A stretch of DNA of 64,000 nucleotides from Pseudarthrobacter naphthalenicus (GCF_029076445.1 NZ_JARESG010000013.1:1-64000), one strand, 5' to 3'; shown: positions 18,810 to 28,253, counted from the first letter of the stretch. Made by a program: numbers and translations. The notes: generated by a model not told the origin, from the sequence alone.

Positions 18810-19973
18810 CTACCGGCTTTGGTTCTGCGGATGTTTCTTTGACCGGACGGCTTTGCCGGTGATGGCGCTCACGATGGCATTCTGCGACAGCAGTCCCGTC
18901 ACAACGCCGTGGTGATCCACCACGGCATATTCCCGGCCCTCGAGCTGGGAGAGGTATTGGATCAGCTCCTGCCCCTGGGACCACTCGGGCACATAGGCGC
19001 CGGGCACGAGGGCGTACGAGACCGCCGTCGCAGGGGTGGATTCCGCAGCAGACTCGGGAACCGCAGCGAGGGCAGCCGGGTCGACCACGCCCTCCGGCCG
19101 GCCCTCGGGTCCGCAGGTCACCACCGCAGTCCCGTCCGTCGAGAGTCGCCGGATGTCGGCCACGGTGGCCGTGGCGGGAATGCCGACGGCGGGAGTTGCC
19201 AAGGCGGTTGCGCTCACCAGATGCAGCCTGCCGCGCAGGGTTCCCTGCTGGATTGCCGCGCTGGCACCCATCCACAGGAATCCGCCCACAAGGACGGTGA
19301 TCATCAGGAAGCTGAAGTCAGGGGTGTCGCCGGACAGCAGCGGCATGACAATGAACCAAAGGCCCAAAGCCACCACAATAAGCCGGCCTGCCCAGCCGGC
19401 GGCGACGGTCCCCCTGGCCTGGCTGCCGGTGGCTTTCCAGACGGCTGATTCCACGATGCGTCCCCCGTCCAGCGGGAGTCCCGGCAGGACGTTGAAGATG
19501 CCGATGACGAAGTTGGCCCACATAAAGATGTTGGTCAGAGTGTCCGCCACAACGCCCAGGCTGCTGCCGGACAGCACAAGCCAGGCCCCGCCGGCGAGGA
19601 CCAGGTTGGCGGCGGGTCCCGCCAGTGCCACGATGACGGAGCGGCCGGGCGACGCCGTGAAGTTCTCGAACTGGGTGTGGCCGCCCCAGAGGTTGAGGAC
19701 GATTTTCTGCGTCGGCCAGCCGTAAATCTTGGCGGTGAGGGCGTGCGCCAGCTCGTGGACCAGGACCGAAATAAGCAGGAGCAACGCGTAGGCGAAGGCC
19801 ACGTAGTAGGCGGTGGTGCCAAGGGCGGGATTTCGCTGAAGCAGGACCGGACCATAGACGATGACGGTAAAGGCGGCAATCACAAACCACGAGTAAGCCA
19901 GGATGACCGGGATCCCGGCGATCCGGCCGAGGCGGATCCCTTCCTTCCGGGCTGGGGCCGGCGTGTCGCTCAA
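18810..19973 (-). CDS. Site-2 protease family zinc metalloprotease (M50) with CBS domains
   Basis: A 387-aa intramembrane protease. The zinc motif HELAH lies in VLVHELAHALTAKIYGW (about 68-84), and the third ligand is in NVLPGLPLDGGR. About five to six membrane segments fill the first 230 residues; the C-terminal part carries a CBS-like pair (VADIRRLSTDGTAVVTCGPEGR and AVVDHHGVVTGLLSQNAIV). The likely role is regulated proteolysis of a membrane-bound factor, with no substrate apparent. The start overlaps the HAD gene stop by four bases (ATGA). Confidence 0.88.
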   Translation of the reverse strand: MSDTPAPARKEGIRLGRIAGIPVILAYSWFVIAAFTVIVYGPVLLQRNPALGTTAYYVAFAYALLLLISVLVHELAHALTAKIYGWPTQKIVLNLWGGHTQFENFTASPGRSVIVALAGPAANLVLAGGAWLVLSGSSLGVVADTLTNIFMWANFVIGIFNVLPGLPLDGGRIVESAVWKATGSQARGTVAAGWAGRLIVVALGLWFIVMPLLSGDTPDFSFLMITVLVGGFLWMGASAAIQQGTLRGRLHLVSATALATPAVGIPATATVADIRRLSTDGTAVVTCGPEGRPEGVVDPAALAAVPESAAESTPATAVSYALVPGAYVPEWSQGQELIQYLSQLEGREYAVVDHHGVVTGLLSQNAIVSAITGKAVRSKKHPQNQSR

Positions 19974-20701
19974 GACAGGCTCCCAAGAGCCGGTTCCGAG
20001 CCGGACGCGGCTGCCAGGCTGCCCGCCGCAATGGCCTCCAGTTCGGACACGGAGCGCCCCGCCAGCGAAGACCAGGTTGTGTGCCGCGGATCCTCGGGGA
20101 GGGGAACAATATGCGGAATGGCCACGGTGGCGACGCCTGACGCGAGAGCCGCGGCAACGCCGGGTGCCGAATCTTCCAGCGCGACGCAGTGGTCGATGGT
20201 CAGTCCCGGGTCAGCCTCCTGAAGCAGTTCCACCGCCTTGAGGTACGCCTCCGGATGGGGTTTCCCCTGGGTGACGGTGTCTCCCGTCACCAGGAACTCA
20301 AAGTAGGGCTTGGGCAGGTTTGCCACGATCTCGCGGGCCAGGGGCCCTTCGGACATGGTCACCAACGCGCACCGCACGCCGGCCTGGTGCAGGTCATCGA
20401 GCAGTTCCCTCGCTCCGGGGCGCCACGGCACGGCGCGCTGGACGCTCTCAATGACCTCGGCAGTCAAGGCATCGATGATCTCCCTGGTCTCCAGCCGCAC
20501 TCCTGCCTCCTGCAGGACCCCGGCCGAAAACGTCAGTGCCTGCCCCACGAGTTGGGTGGCCTGGTCGTGCGACCAGCTGCCGCCGTGGGCTTCCACGAGC
20601 GCGTGTTCCGCGGCGATCCAGTACGGTTCTGTGTCCACGATGGTCCCGTCCATGTCCCAAAGTACGGCGCGGAGCGGTGAATCGGAGGGTAAGGATCGCA
20701 T
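19970..20701 (-). CDS. HAD-superfamily phosphatase/phosphoglucomutase-like hydrolase
   Basis: A 243-aa HAD protein. Motif I is WDMDGTIVDTEP, motif II is VTMSEGP, the lysine motif is GKPHPEAYLKA and motif IV is ALEDSAPGVAAA. The cap lies between motifs I and II (subfamily IA, beta-phosphoglucomutase-like). The substrate cannot be told from sequence. The ATG at 20701 has TAGACT six bases upstream, so the transcript is probably leaderless. It is translationally coupled to the M50 protease gene. Confidence 0.85.
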   Translation of the reverse strand: MRSLPSDSPLRAVLWDMDGTIVDTEPYWIAAEHALVEAHGGSWSHDQATQLVGQALTFSAGVLQEAGVRLETREIIDALTAEVIESVQRAVPWRPGARELLDDLHQAGVRCALVTMSEGPLAREIVANLPKPYFEFLVTGDTVTQGKPHPEAYLKAVELLQEADPGLTIDHCVALEDSAPGVAAALASGVATVAIPHIVPLPEDPRHTTWSSLAGRSVSELEAIAAGSLAAASGSEPALGSLS

Positions 20702-20713
20702 GGCTTCAGTCTA
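20702..20713 (-). promoter_or_regulatory. Leaderless -10 box for the HAD-M50 operon
   Basis: TAGACT (20708-20713, minus strand) lies 6 nt before the ATG at 20701. Confidence 0.5.
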
Positions 20714-20840
20714 CGGTGCGAGGCTGAACGCCAGCCGTGGGGTACGCCCTTGGCGAATATGGCCCGCCGCGGGCAGGCGGAATCGCGGCCGGCGGCCTTT
20801 TTGGGACCTGTAGTCACTGCATCGCCCCGGTCCTTGGACG

Positions 20841-20852
20841 TAGGGTGAAGAA
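20841..20852 (+). promoter_or_regulatory. Leaderless -10 box for the PAC2 gene
   Basis: TAGGGT (20841-20846) lies 6 nt before the ATG at 20853. Confidence 0.5.
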
Positions 20853-21758
20853 ATGAATAGCTTCGACGGAGACACCACGGAACCAGGTGCCGCGCCTGAA
20901 CAGGACCAGTTCCTGCTGCCAGTGGCTGACGGGGAGCGCATCACGGTGATGCTGGCGGCGTTTGAGGGCTGGAACGATGCCGGTGAGGCCGCAAGCGACT
21001 CATTGCGCTACCTCAACAAGGCATGGGGCGGTAAGAAGGTCGCGTCCATCGATGCCGACGAATACTACGATTTCCAGTTCACCCGCCCTACCGTCCGCCG
21101 GAACGCCGCAGGTGAACGAAAGATCAAGTGGCCCTCCACCCGCATCTACAAGGCGGCTGCACCGGATTCCAATGTGGACGTCATCTTTGTCCAGGGCATT
21201 GAGCCGTCGTACAAGTGGCGTGCCTACACGGCGGAACTGCTGGTCCATGCCGAGGCTTTGAAGGTTGACTATGTGGTCCTGGTGGGTGCGCTCCTGGCTG
21301 ATGTCCCCCACAGCAGGCCGATTCCCGTGAGTACCTCTTCGGATGATCCCCAGTTGCGGGAACGGCTCAACCTGGAACCGTCCCAGTACGAGGGGCCGGT
21401 CGGCATTGTTGGCGTCCTGTCGGAGGTGGCATTGCTGGCAGGCATTCCCACCCTGTCCTTATGGGCGGCCGTCCCGCATTACGTCGCCCAGGCCCCTTCG
21501 CCCAAGGCGCAGCTGGCCCTCCTGAACCGGGTGGAGGAACTTCTCCAGGTCCCGCTGGACACTCACGAGCTGGCGGAGGAGGCGGCCGCCTGGGAGCGCG
21601 GGGTGGATGAGCTGGCCACCGAGGACCCGGAAATCGCCGCATATGTCCGGCAGCTGGAAGAGGCCAAGGACACCGCGGATCTCCCGGAGGCCAGCGGTGA
21701 GTCCATTGCCCGTGAATTTGAGCGTTACCTCAAACGCCGGGGCCGCGACAAACCCTAA
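20853..21758 (+). CDS. PAC2 family protein
   Basis: A 301-aa cytoplasmic protein of the PAC2 (proteasome assembly chaperone-like) fold, widespread in actinobacteria. Family features are MLAAFEGWNDAGEAASDSLRYL, the DADEYYDFQFTRPTV segment and GPVGIVGVLSEVALLAGIPTLSLWAAVPHYV. Its function in bacteria is not settled. A link to the nearby proteasome locus is tempting, but it is on the opposite strand and separated by three genes. It is transcribed divergently from the HAD gene. Confidence 0.88.
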   Translation: MNSFDGDTTEPGAAPEQDQFLLPVADGERITVMLAAFEGWNDAGEAASDSLRYLNKAWGGKKVASIDADEYYDFQFTRPTVRRNAAGERKIKWPSTRIYKAAAPDSNVDVIFVQGIEPSYKWRAYTAELLVHAEALKVDYVVLVGALLADVPHSRPIPVSTSSDDPQLRERLNLEPSQYEGPVGIVGVLSEVALLAGIPTLSLWAAVPHYVAQAPSPKAQLALLNRVEELLQVPLDTHELAEEAAAWERGVDELATEDPEIAAYVRQLEEAKDTADLPEASGESIAREFERYLKRRGRDKP

Positions 21759-21764
21759 AGCGGA

Positions 21765-21801
21765 GCCACAGTGGCCGTGCCGCTGCCGCGGTCACTGTGG
21801 C
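21765..21801. terminator. Hairpin between convergent PAC2 and mshC genes
   Basis: A 13-bp stem (21765-21777 with 21789-21801, one G-T pair) with an 11-nt loop; the outer part is GCCACAGTG / CACTGTGGC. There is no long T run, so termination efficiency is uncertain. It could serve both strands. Confidence 0.6.
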
Positions 21802-21816
21802 AATCACGGGTTGGAA

Positions 21817-23094
21817 TCAGAGAACGACGCCGAGCAGCGCCTCGACGGCGTCGCTCACCAGGGCTTGATCCTGCTGGCAGCCGGGACCCGCTGCCGCCAC
21901 GGCGCTTTCGGCCCACCGGTCTACCGCTGCCAGTGCCGCCGGGGCGTCCAGGTCTGCGGACAGGGCGGACCGCATGTCACGAATCAGACCTGCGGCGGAA
22001 CCTGCCGGCGCCGTGGTCAGGGCCTGGCGCCACGTGGCAAGCCTGGTTTTGGCTTCTTCGAAGCCCTCGGCAGTCCACGACCAGTCCGACCGGTAGTGGT
22101 GGGCAAGAATGGCCAGCCGGATGGCGGCCGGTTCCTCGCCGTCTGCCCGGAGCTTGGAGACCAGCACCAGGTTTCCCTTGGATTTGCTCATCTTTTCACC
22201 GTCGAGCCCCACCATGCCTGCGTGGGCGTAGTGCTGGGCCAGCGGCACGCCGGTCAGCGAATAGGCGTGCCCGGCACCCATCTCGTGATGCGGGAAGATC
22301 AGGTCTGAACCACCGCCCTGGACGGTAAAGGGGGCGGGAAGATACTGCCGGGCAATAACCGTGCACTCGATGTGCCAGCCCGGCCTGCCCTGACCAAGCT
22401 CACCGCCGGGCCAGCTGGGCTCACCGTCGCGGGCTACCCGCCACAGCAACGGGTCCAGGGCCTGGTGTTTGCCGGCCCTGCCGGGGTCGCCACCGCGTTC
22501 GGCGAACAACTCCAGCATTTCGGCCTCCCCAAGGCGGGAGATCGAACCCAGGGTCCAGGCGTCCGGGGCCATTGATTGCTTCCCGGCGGCCTCGACGTCG
22601 TAGTACACATCGCCGTCGGGCTCTCCTGCGGCGCCGGCCACGCGGTAGGCAAGCCCGAGCTCGAGCAGCCGCTCAATGGCAGGAACTATCAGGCCCACGG
22701 ATTCGACCGCGCCGACGTAGTGGTCCGGGGCGATGACGTTGAGGGCTTCCATGTCCGTCTGGAATAGCTCAATCTGGCTCGCCGCGAGGTCACGCCAGTC
22801 CACTCCGGTGGCTGTGGCGCGCTCCAACAGGGGGTCGTCGACGTCGGTGACGTTCTGGACGTAAGCGACCTTAAGGCCGGCGTCGCGCCAGACCCTGTTC
22901 AGGAGGTCGAACGCCACGTAGCTGGCGGCATGGCCCATGTGGGTGGCGTCATAGGGGGTGATGCCGCAGACGTACATCGACTGCTCACCACTGGCCGGCA
23001 GGCTGACCTCACGCCCCAGGGCGGTATCGAACAGACGGATGGCCGGAGTGGCGCCGGGCAGCACAGGAACAGGGCGGGAGATCCAGGATTTCAC
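21817..23094 (-). CDS. mshC: Cysteine--GlcN-Ins ligase MshC (mycothiol synthesis)
   Basis: Joins cysteine to the amine of glucosaminyl-inositol using ATP, the third enzymatic step towards mycothiol. The 425-aa protein resembles a cysteinyl-tRNA synthetase without the tRNA-binding end. The HIGH-like motif THMGHAASY is at about 51-59, the zinc cysteine C43 precedes it, and KMSKSKGN lies near 300. It starts at ATG 23094, 15 nt after the uppP stop, so the two form an operon. Confidence 0.95.
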   Translation of the reverse strand: MKSWISRPVPVLPGATPAIRLFDTALGREVSLPASGEQSMYVCGITPYDATHMGHAASYVAFDLLNRVWRDAGLKVAYVQNVTDVDDPLLERATATGVDWRDLAASQIELFQTDMEALNVIAPDHYVGAVESVGLIVPAIERLLELGLAYRVAGAAGEPDGDVYYDVEAAGKQSMAPDAWTLGSISRLGEAEMLELFAERGGDPGRAGKHQALDPLLWRVARDGEPSWPGGELGQGRPGWHIECTVIARQYLPAPFTVQGGGSDLIFPHHEMGAGHAYSLTGVPLAQHYAHAGMVGLDGEKMSKSKGNLVLVSKLRADGEEPAAIRLAILAHHYRSDWSWTAEGFEEAKTRLATWRQALTTAPAGSAAGLIRDMRSALSADLDAPAALAAVDRWAESAVAAAGPGCQQDQALVSDAVEALLGVVL

Positions 23095-23109
23095 AGCCCA
23101 AGCCTACTT

Positions 23110-23943
23110 CTACGCGCTGATGACATTGAAACCGAGCAGGAGATAGAGGGCCAGGCCGAGGAGGATCCGGTACCAGACGAACAACCGGTAGCTGCGGGTG
23201 GAGACAAATTTGAGGAACCAGCCAATGATGATGTAGCCCACCACCAGGGCGATGACGGTGGCCAGCGCAGTCTCCGGCAGGCCGAACGGTCCGGTGATGC
23301 CATCCTTCGAGACCACTTTGTACAGCTGGTAGAAGCCACTGCCGAACACGGCCGGGATGGCGAGCAGGAACGAATAGCGCGCCGCCGCTTCACGGGTATA
23401 ACCCATCAGGAGGCCGGCGGTGATGGTGCCACCGGATCGCGAAACACCGGGGATGAGCGCCATGGCCTGAGCCAATCCGTAGAGGATGCCGTGCTTGTAG
23501 CTCAGCCGGGTCAGGTCCCGGTCCTGTTTTCCGACGGCGTCCGCCACGGCCAGGATCAAACCAAAAACGATCAGCATGGTGGCGACGATCCACAGGCTGC
23601 GCAGCACTGACTCGATCTGGTCCTGGAACAGCAGGCCCAGCACGATGATGGGCAGGCTGCCGAGGATCACCAGCCAGCCCATGCGTGCATCAGGGTCCTG
23701 GCGCGAAACCCGTCCCGCCAGCGACCCGGCCCAGGCCTTGACGATCCGGACGATATCGCGCCAAAAGTAGATCACCACAGCCGTTTCGGTTCCCAGTTGC
23801 GTGATGGCCGTAAAGGCCGCCCCGGGATCCGAGGCGTTGGGCAGGAACTGCCCCACAATCCGCAGGTGCGCGCTTGATGAAATCGGTAGAAATTCGGTCA
23901 GACCCTGTACCAGGCCCAGCAGGGCCGCCTCAATCCAGTTCAC
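23110..23943 (-). CDS. uppP: Undecaprenyl-diphosphatase UppP (BacA)
   Basis: Recycles the undecaprenyl carrier for cell-wall synthesis by removing one phosphate. The 277-aa membrane protein has the two signature motifs [16 protein letters not shown] (14-29) and [12 protein letters not shown], with about eight membrane segments. The start is GTG at 23943, with TAGTGT six bases upstream. It is divergent from the aldo/keto reductase and upstream of mshC. Confidence 0.95.
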   Translation of the reverse strand: MNWIEAALLGLVQGLTEFLPISSSAHLRIVGQFLPNASDPGAAFTAITQLGTETAVVIYFWRDIVRIVKAWAGSLAGRVSRQDPDARMGWLVILGSLPIIVLGLLFQDQIESVLRSLWIVATMLIVFGLILAVADAVGKQDRDLTRLSYKHGILYGLAQAMALIPGVSRSGGTITAGLLMGYTREAAARYSFLLAIPAVFGSGFYQLYKVVSKDGITGPFGLPETALATVIALVVGYIIIGWFLKFVSTRSYRLFVWYRILLGLALYLLLGFNVISA

Positions 23944-23955
23944 GCTAAGACACTA
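23944..23955 (-). promoter_or_regulatory. Leaderless -10 box for uppP-mshC
   Basis: TAGTGT (23950-23955, minus strand) is placed 6 nt before the GTG at 23943. Confidence 0.5.
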
Positions 23956-23980
23956 CGTCATGCGCCCTGTTGATTCCCCG

Positions 23981-23993
23981 TAAGCTTGCAGCT
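23981..23993 (+). promoter_or_regulatory. Leaderless -10 box for the aldo/keto reductase gene
   Basis: TAAGCT (23981-23986) is followed by 7 nt and the ATG at 23994. Confidence 0.5.
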
Positions 23994-24929
23994 ATGCAGC
24001 AGCGTTACGTCGGCAACAGTGGATTGCGTGTCTCCGCCCTTTCCCTCGGCACCATGTCGTGGGCCAATGAAACCGACGAGCAGGACGCCTCGGACATCTT
24101 GCGCACCTTTGTTGATGGCGGCGGAAAGCACATCGACACGGCAGCGTCGTACTCCGATGGCGGCTCCGAGGCGCTGATCGGCTCGCTTCTGGGTGACGTG
24201 GTCTCCCGCACCGAAGTGTCGATTTCCACGAAGGCTGGGACCTCGACGACGGACGGCAGGCGGTCGGTGGACACGTCCCGGAACGCGATGCTGAGTGCTT
24301 TGGATGCGAGCCTGGCGAGGCTGGGGACCGACTACGTGGACGTATGGTTCGCCCAGGCCTGGGACGGCAATGTTCCCTTGGAAGAAACGCTCTCAGCCCT
24401 CGAATTCGCGGTCCGCAGCGGGCGCGCCCGTTATGCGGGCATCGCCAACTTCAACGGCTGGCAGAGCGCCAAAGCAGCCGCCGTTGCCGGATTTCCCCTT
24501 GTTGCCGCGCAGGCCGAGTACTCCCTGGTCCGGCGGACGCCGGAGGCGGAACTCATCCCCGCCGTCGAGGACGCGGGCCTGGGCCTGATGGCGTGGGCCC
24601 CGCTGGGGCGCGGGGTGCTGACGGGCAAATACCGGGGCAGCATCCCGGCTGATTCCAGGGCCGCACGCGGTGATGCTGCGCCCTATGTGGAGCCATATCT
24701 GCAGCCGGGACCCTCGAGTGTGGTGGAGGCCGTTTCCATGGCGGCGAAGGGCCTGGGCAGAACCCCGTTGGATGTTTCGCTGAGCTGGCTGCTGGCGCAG
24801 CACGGTGTGGCCACCGCCATCGTGGGGCCCCGGACGCCGCTGCAGGCCAAGGAGATCCTCGCCGCCCAACTGACCCAGCTACCCCCGGAGATAGCGTGTG
24901 CGCTGGAGGACGTGTCCCAGCCCGGCTAA
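23994..24929 (+). CDS. Aldo/keto reductase
   Basis: A 311-aa NADPH-dependent oxidoreductase of the TIM-barrel AKR superfamily, probably acting on an aldehyde or ketone. HIDTAASYSDGGSEALIG contains the Asp and Tyr of the tetrad and STKAG the Lys. The usual His after beta-4 is replaced in WFAQAWDG, as in the Kv-beta-like AKR groups. The start ATG at 23994 is chosen from the leaderless promoter and the family N-terminus QQRYVGNSGLRVSALSLGTM; an upstream in-frame start adds eight unrelated residues. Confidence 0.9.
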   Translation: MQQRYVGNSGLRVSALSLGTMSWANETDEQDASDILRTFVDGGGKHIDTAASYSDGGSEALIGSLLGDVVSRTEVSISTKAGTSTTDGRRSVDTSRNAMLSALDASLARLGTDYVDVWFAQAWDGNVPLEETLSALEFAVRSGRARYAGIANFNGWQSAKAAAVAGFPLVAAQAEYSLVRRTPEAELIPAVEDAGLGLMAWAPLGRGVLTGKYRGSIPADSRAARGDAAPYVEPYLQPGPSSVVEAVSMAAKGLGRTPLDVSLSWLLAQHGVATAIVGPRTPLQAKEILAAQLTQLPPEIACALEDVSQPG

Positions 24930-24975
24930 GGTTGCGCGGACCGCCGCGGCTGAGGAGACTGAAGGACGACGCGTG

Positions 24976-25242
24976 TCATTCCTCGACGATTTCGAGGTCC
25001 TCGTCATCGTCGATGCCGGATTCCTCGTCCTCGTCCTCTTCGTCGTCAAAGACCTGGAGGGGCGTCACTTCGCTGTACGCCTCGTAGAGCGCGTCTTCGT
25101 AAACTTCGAAGGCATCTGCGACCGCAAAAAATGCCGCTTCGACGGCGGGGTCCCCATCCCCTCGCCTGTTGGATGCTGCTATAAGGTGTTCTTCCAAGGC
25201 GGATGTCAGGGACTGAAGCGCGACACGCGGATCGATGCTCAT
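24976..25242 (-). CDS. Small conserved actinobacterial protein with acidic tail
   Basis: An 88-aa hypothetical protein. The first 65 residues look helical (MSIDPRVALQSLTSALEEHLIAASNRRG, then AAFFAVADAFEVYEDALYEAY); the last 22 are almost all Asp/Glu. Homologues in related genera are sometimes labelled primosomal protein, without visible support here. ATG at 25242 has TAACGT six bases upstream. It is divergent from the DUF5703 gene, with only 39 nt between their starts. Confidence 0.75.
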   Translation of the reverse strand: MSIDPRVALQSLTSALEEHLIAASNRRGDGDPAVEAAFFAVADAFEVYEDALYEAYSEVTPLQVFDDEEDEDEESGIDDDEDLEIVEE

Positions 25243-25254
25243 GACTTCACGTTA
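25243..25254 (-). promoter_or_regulatory. Leaderless -10 box for the acidic-tail protein gene
   Basis: TAACGT (25249-25254, minus strand) lies 6 nt before the ATG at 25242. Confidence 0.5.
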
Positions 25255-25281
25255 GCCGGAAAAGGACGAAAATGGAGAGCA

Positions 25282-25515
25282 ATGAAGGAACAATTTCTCA
25301 CCAGCTCGGTCCGTCGCGAGCGGGACTTTCTGAAGCAGTACGAGTACCTCGTACTGACGGTCAGCCCCGTGGATTCGTTGCCTGAGGCCCGTCGCCGGCT
25401 CGTGGAGCACTCCGAGTACGGCAAATGGGAACTGGAGCGCAGCGTGCTGTACATGGGCGGAGCCAGGCGCTTCTGGCTCCGCCGCCGGGTCATGCAGGTC
25501 CAAAGGACCGTCTAG
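25282..25515 (+). CDS. DUF5703 family protein
   Basis: A 77-aa protein. The core YEYLVLTVSPVDSLPEARRRLVEHSEYGKWELERSVLYMGGARRFWLRRRVM is characteristic of the small actinobacterial DUF5703 family. It is basic, with no membrane segment and no known function. A GGAGAG site precedes the ATG at 25282. Its TAG stop is in the palindrome CTAG shared with the stop of the convergent acyl-CoA dehydrogenase gene. Confidence 0.8.
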   Translation: MKEQFLTSSVRRERDFLKQYEYLVLTVSPVDSLPEARRRLVEHSEYGKWELERSVLYMGGARRFWLRRRVMQVQRTV

Positions 25516-26672
25516 GCTTCGAGCGGCCCCAGCCAGGCGTTGGCGACGGTGTTGTGCGCTGACTCGTCATCGGACGGGTGGAACATTCCGGCCAGCACGT
25601 CCCGGTAGAGCCGCTCAAGTTCGGAACCGCGGAAGTAGCTGGAGCCGCCGCTGACCCGGATGGCGAGGTCCACCACCCGCCGCGCGGTTTCCGTGGCGTT
25701 CACCTTCAGCCCAACGAGTTTGGGGAACCACTGCGCGCCGTGATCGGAGAGGTTGTCGACGTCGCGGGTTACGGCCAGCAGTTGGGGATAGAGGATGTCC
25801 ATGGCCATGGCTGCCTCGGCCACCTTCCAGCGGATGTCCGGGTCCTGGGCGTAGCTTCTGCCGGCGTTCTTAAACGAGGTCCGCCGCTTCACAGCTTCCA
25901 CGCCGAGGGCCAGTGCACGCTCGCCGATGCCCGTATAAACGGCCGCCAGCAGCGATTCAAAGCAGGCAAAGATGGCGAAGATCAGCGGGTCGGCGTTGGG
26001 TCCCACCGGCAATTTGCGGAAGATGCGGTCTGCGCGGACTTCCGCGCCGTCCAGCACGGTGGTGTTGGACTGGCTTGCCCGCATGCCCAGGGTGTCCCAG
26101 TCCTCCAGGATGGTGTAGCCGGCGGAATCCCGGTCTATAAAACCGTGCACCAGTTCCCCCTCCCCTCCTCTGGCCTCGGCGTCCTTGCCGAAAATACCCA
26201 GGCGGGTCCACGCGGGTGAGAGGCTGGTGAAGATCTTTTTCCCGGTAAACCTGTACGCACCGTCCGGCAGCGGGGTTGCCACCGTCCTCGAGTCAAAGAG
26301 CACGGAGTCGTTTCCCGCCTCGGAGTTGCCGAACGCGAAGACCTCGCCGCGGGCGGCGTCCCGGAGGACAAAGCCCAGCGAGTCGTCGCCCCTGGCGGCG
26401 AGCAACCGGGCGACGCCGGTCCACACCAAATGCATGTTGATTGCCAGGGCGGTTGCCGGGGCCGCCGTTGCCAGCCTGCGCTGGCACTGAGCTGCCGCTT
26501 CGAGTCCGAGGCCGAGGCCGCCGTCGGACGTTGGGACAAAAAGCTTCAGGTAACCGGCGGCGGTCAGTTCCTCAAGATCCTCGGTGAAGAAGGCATTGTC
26601 CCGGTCGTAGCCCGCGGCGCGGGCTCGGATGCCTTCCAGCAGGTGGTCCGGGAGGACTTCCTCGGGCGTCAT
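25512..26672 (-). CDS. Acyl-CoA dehydrogenase family flavoprotein
   Basis: A 386-aa protein with the acyl-CoA dehydrogenase fold: helical N-domain, middle beta domain (GNSEAGNDSVLFDSRTVATPLPDGAYRFTGKKIFTSLSPAWTRLGIFG) and C-terminal helical bundle (VSGGSSYFRGSELERLYRDVLAGMFHPSDDE). The C-terminus has His/Pro/Ser where dehydrogenases have the catalytic Glu loop, closer to flavin-dependent monooxygenase relatives, so true dehydrogenase activity is doubtful. ATG at 26672 follows the M20 peptidase gene by 10 nt. A 17-residue longer reading overlaps that gene and was rejected. Confidence 0.8.
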   Translation of the reverse strand: MTPEEVLPDHLLEGIRARAAGYDRDNAFFTEDLEELTAAGYLKLFVPTSDGGLGLGLEAAAQCQRRLATAAPATALAINMHLVWTGVARLLAARGDDSLGFVLRDAARGEVFAFGNSEAGNDSVLFDSRTVATPLPDGAYRFTGKKIFTSLSPAWTRLGIFGKDAEARGGEGELVHGFIDRDSAGYTILEDWDTLGMRASQSNTTVLDGAEVRADRIFRKLPVGPNADPLIFAIFACFESLLAAVYTGIGERALALGVEAVKRRTSFKNAGRSYAQDPDIRWKVAEAAMAMDILYPQLLAVTRDVDNLSDHGAQWFPKLVGLKVNATETARRVVDLAIRVSGGSSYFRGSELERLYRDVLAGMFHPSDDESAHNTVANAWLGPLEA

Positions 26673-26682
26673 GTCCCCGCCC

Positions 26683-27987
26683 CTAGTAGTTGGTGAGGAG
26701 TGTGTTGAGGACCCGGGCCCCAAACTTCAGGGAGTCCACCGGCACACGTTCGTCCACACCATGGAACATTCCGGTGAAGTCCAGGTCGTCAGGCAACATG
26801 AGCGGCGCGAAACCGTAGCCGGTGATGCCCAGCCGGCTTAGGGACTTGTTGTCCGTGCCGCCGGAAAGGGTATAGGGCAGAACCTTGGCTCCCGGGTCTT
26901 CGGAGTGCAGTGCATCGATCATGGAGTCCACCAGGTTCCCGGCAAAAGGAACCTCAAGCGAGACGTCGTTGTGCACGTAGCTGACGTCAACACCGGATCC
27001 GGCGAGTTCCCGCACGATTTCCAGGACCTGTTCCTCCTGCCCGGGCAGCGTCCGGCAGTCCACCAGCGCCTCTGCCGACTCCGGGATGACGTTGTGCTTG
27101 TAGCCGCCCTTCAACAGGGTGGGATTGGTGGTGTTCTGGAGGGTCGCGCCGACGAAGCGTGCCACCGTGCCCAGCTGGTCCAGCAGCCGGTCCGGGTTGT
27201 CCGGGTCGAATTCGACGCCGGTGAGTTCCGTCACGCCGTCCAGGAACTGCCGGGTGGTGGGGGTGAGCTCGATTGGCCACTGGTACTGGCCGATCCGGGT
27301 GACGGCTGCCGCCAGCCTCGTTACGGCGTTGTCGGTATTGATCTGCGAACCGTGTCCTGCCCTGCCGTGGGCCACAAGGCGGAGCCAGGAGATGCCCTTT
27401 TCGGCTGTCTGCAGAAGGTACGTGCGCTGCCCGCCGATGGTGGCCGAGAACCCGCCCACTTCCGAGATCGCCTCTGTGGCGCCCTCGAACAGCTCCGGTC
27501 GCTTGTCCACGGCGTAGCGGGCGCCGTATTCGCCGCCGGCTTCCTCGTCAGCAAAGAAGGCGAACACAATGTCCCGCTTGGGCTGGCGGCCGGATCGGGC
27601 AAGATCCCGCATGACGGACAGGATCATGGCGTCCATGTCCTTCATGTCCACGGCCCCGCGGCCCCAGATGAGTCCATCCTTGAGTTCTGCACTGAAGGGA
27701 TCCACGGACCACTGATCCCGCAGGGCCGGAACGACGTCAAGGTGTCCGTGCACCACCAGGGCGCTGGCAGACGGATCTTCGCCTGCCATCCGGGTAACAA
27801 CGCTTGCGCGCCCCGGCGCCGATTCAAAAATCTCGGCAGCGAGGCCAACTTCCTCGATCAGCCCCGCGGTGTACTCGGCAGCAGCCCGCTCCCCCGGCCC
27901 CGAACCGTCACCGTAGTTCGAGGTGTCGATCCGGATGAGCTCCTGGCAGATCCGGACAACTTCATCTTCGGGGCGGATTTCGGTCAT
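26683..27987 (-). CDS. M20/M25/M40 family metallo-hydrolase (dipeptidase-like)
   Basis: A 434-aa di-zinc peptidase. Motifs are VVHGHLDVVPAL (first His and Asp), WGRGAVDMKDM (bridging Asp), FFADEEAGGEYGARY (Glu-Glu) and a C-terminal GGTDNKSLSRLG region. A dimerisation domain lies between them. It probably hydrolyses short peptides or acyl-amino acids in the cytoplasm. ATG at 27987 has GAGGAGAG upstream. Confidence 0.9.
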   Translation of the reverse strand: MTEIRPEDEVVRICQELIRIDTSNYGDGSGPGERAAAEYTAGLIEEVGLAAEIFESAPGRASVVTRMAGEDPSASALVVHGHLDVVPALRDQWSVDPFSAELKDGLIWGRGAVDMKDMDAMILSVMRDLARSGRQPKRDIVFAFFADEEAGGEYGARYAVDKRPELFEGATEAISEVGGFSATIGGQRTYLLQTAEKGISWLRLVAHGRAGHGSQINTDNAVTRLAAAVTRIGQYQWPIELTPTTRQFLDGVTELTGVEFDPDNPDRLLDQLGTVARFVGATLQNTTNPTLLKGGYKHNVIPESAEALVDCRTLPGQEEQVLEIVRELAGSGVDVSYVHNDVSLEVPFAGNLVDSMIDALHSEDPGAKVLPYTLSGGTDNKSLSRLGITGYGFAPLMLPDDLDFTGMFHGVDERVPVDSLKFGARVLNTLLTNY

Positions 27988-28162
27988 GGGGCTCTCCTCA
28001 TAAAGATGGGCGGCTGCTGGGAACCAAGGGCGGATTCGCGTGCCTTCAGCCTACCCATCCGCTCCGATTTCATCTTCCAGGAAAGTTCATGTAGAGTCTT
28101 TCTCGCTGCTTCGGAGAAAAGCGAAACGCTGAAAGGCGGAAACGTTCTCCGAATTACCACCT

Positions 28163-28245
28163 GCGCGGGTGGCGGAATGGCAGACGCGCTAGCTTGAGGT
28201 GCTAGTCCTCGAAAGGGGGTGGGGGTTCAAGTCCCCCTCCGCGCA
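28163..28245 (+). tRNA. tRNA-Leu (anticodon GAG)
   Basis: Acceptor stem GCGCGGG pairs with TCCGCGC, with discriminator A at 28245. The anticodon arm is CTAGC-TTGAGGT-GCTAG with GAG at 28196-28198, the T arm is GGGGG-TTCAAGT-CCCCC, and a long variable arm (class II) fits leucine. The CCA end is not encoded. Confidence 0.95.
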
Positions 28246-28253
28246 CAATGGGA

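Noticed and set aside
20853..21758. PAC2 protein as part of the Pup-proteasome system
   Set aside because: The name and distance are suggestive, but it is on the other strand behind other genes, and the PAC2 family occurs in many bacteria without proteasomes.
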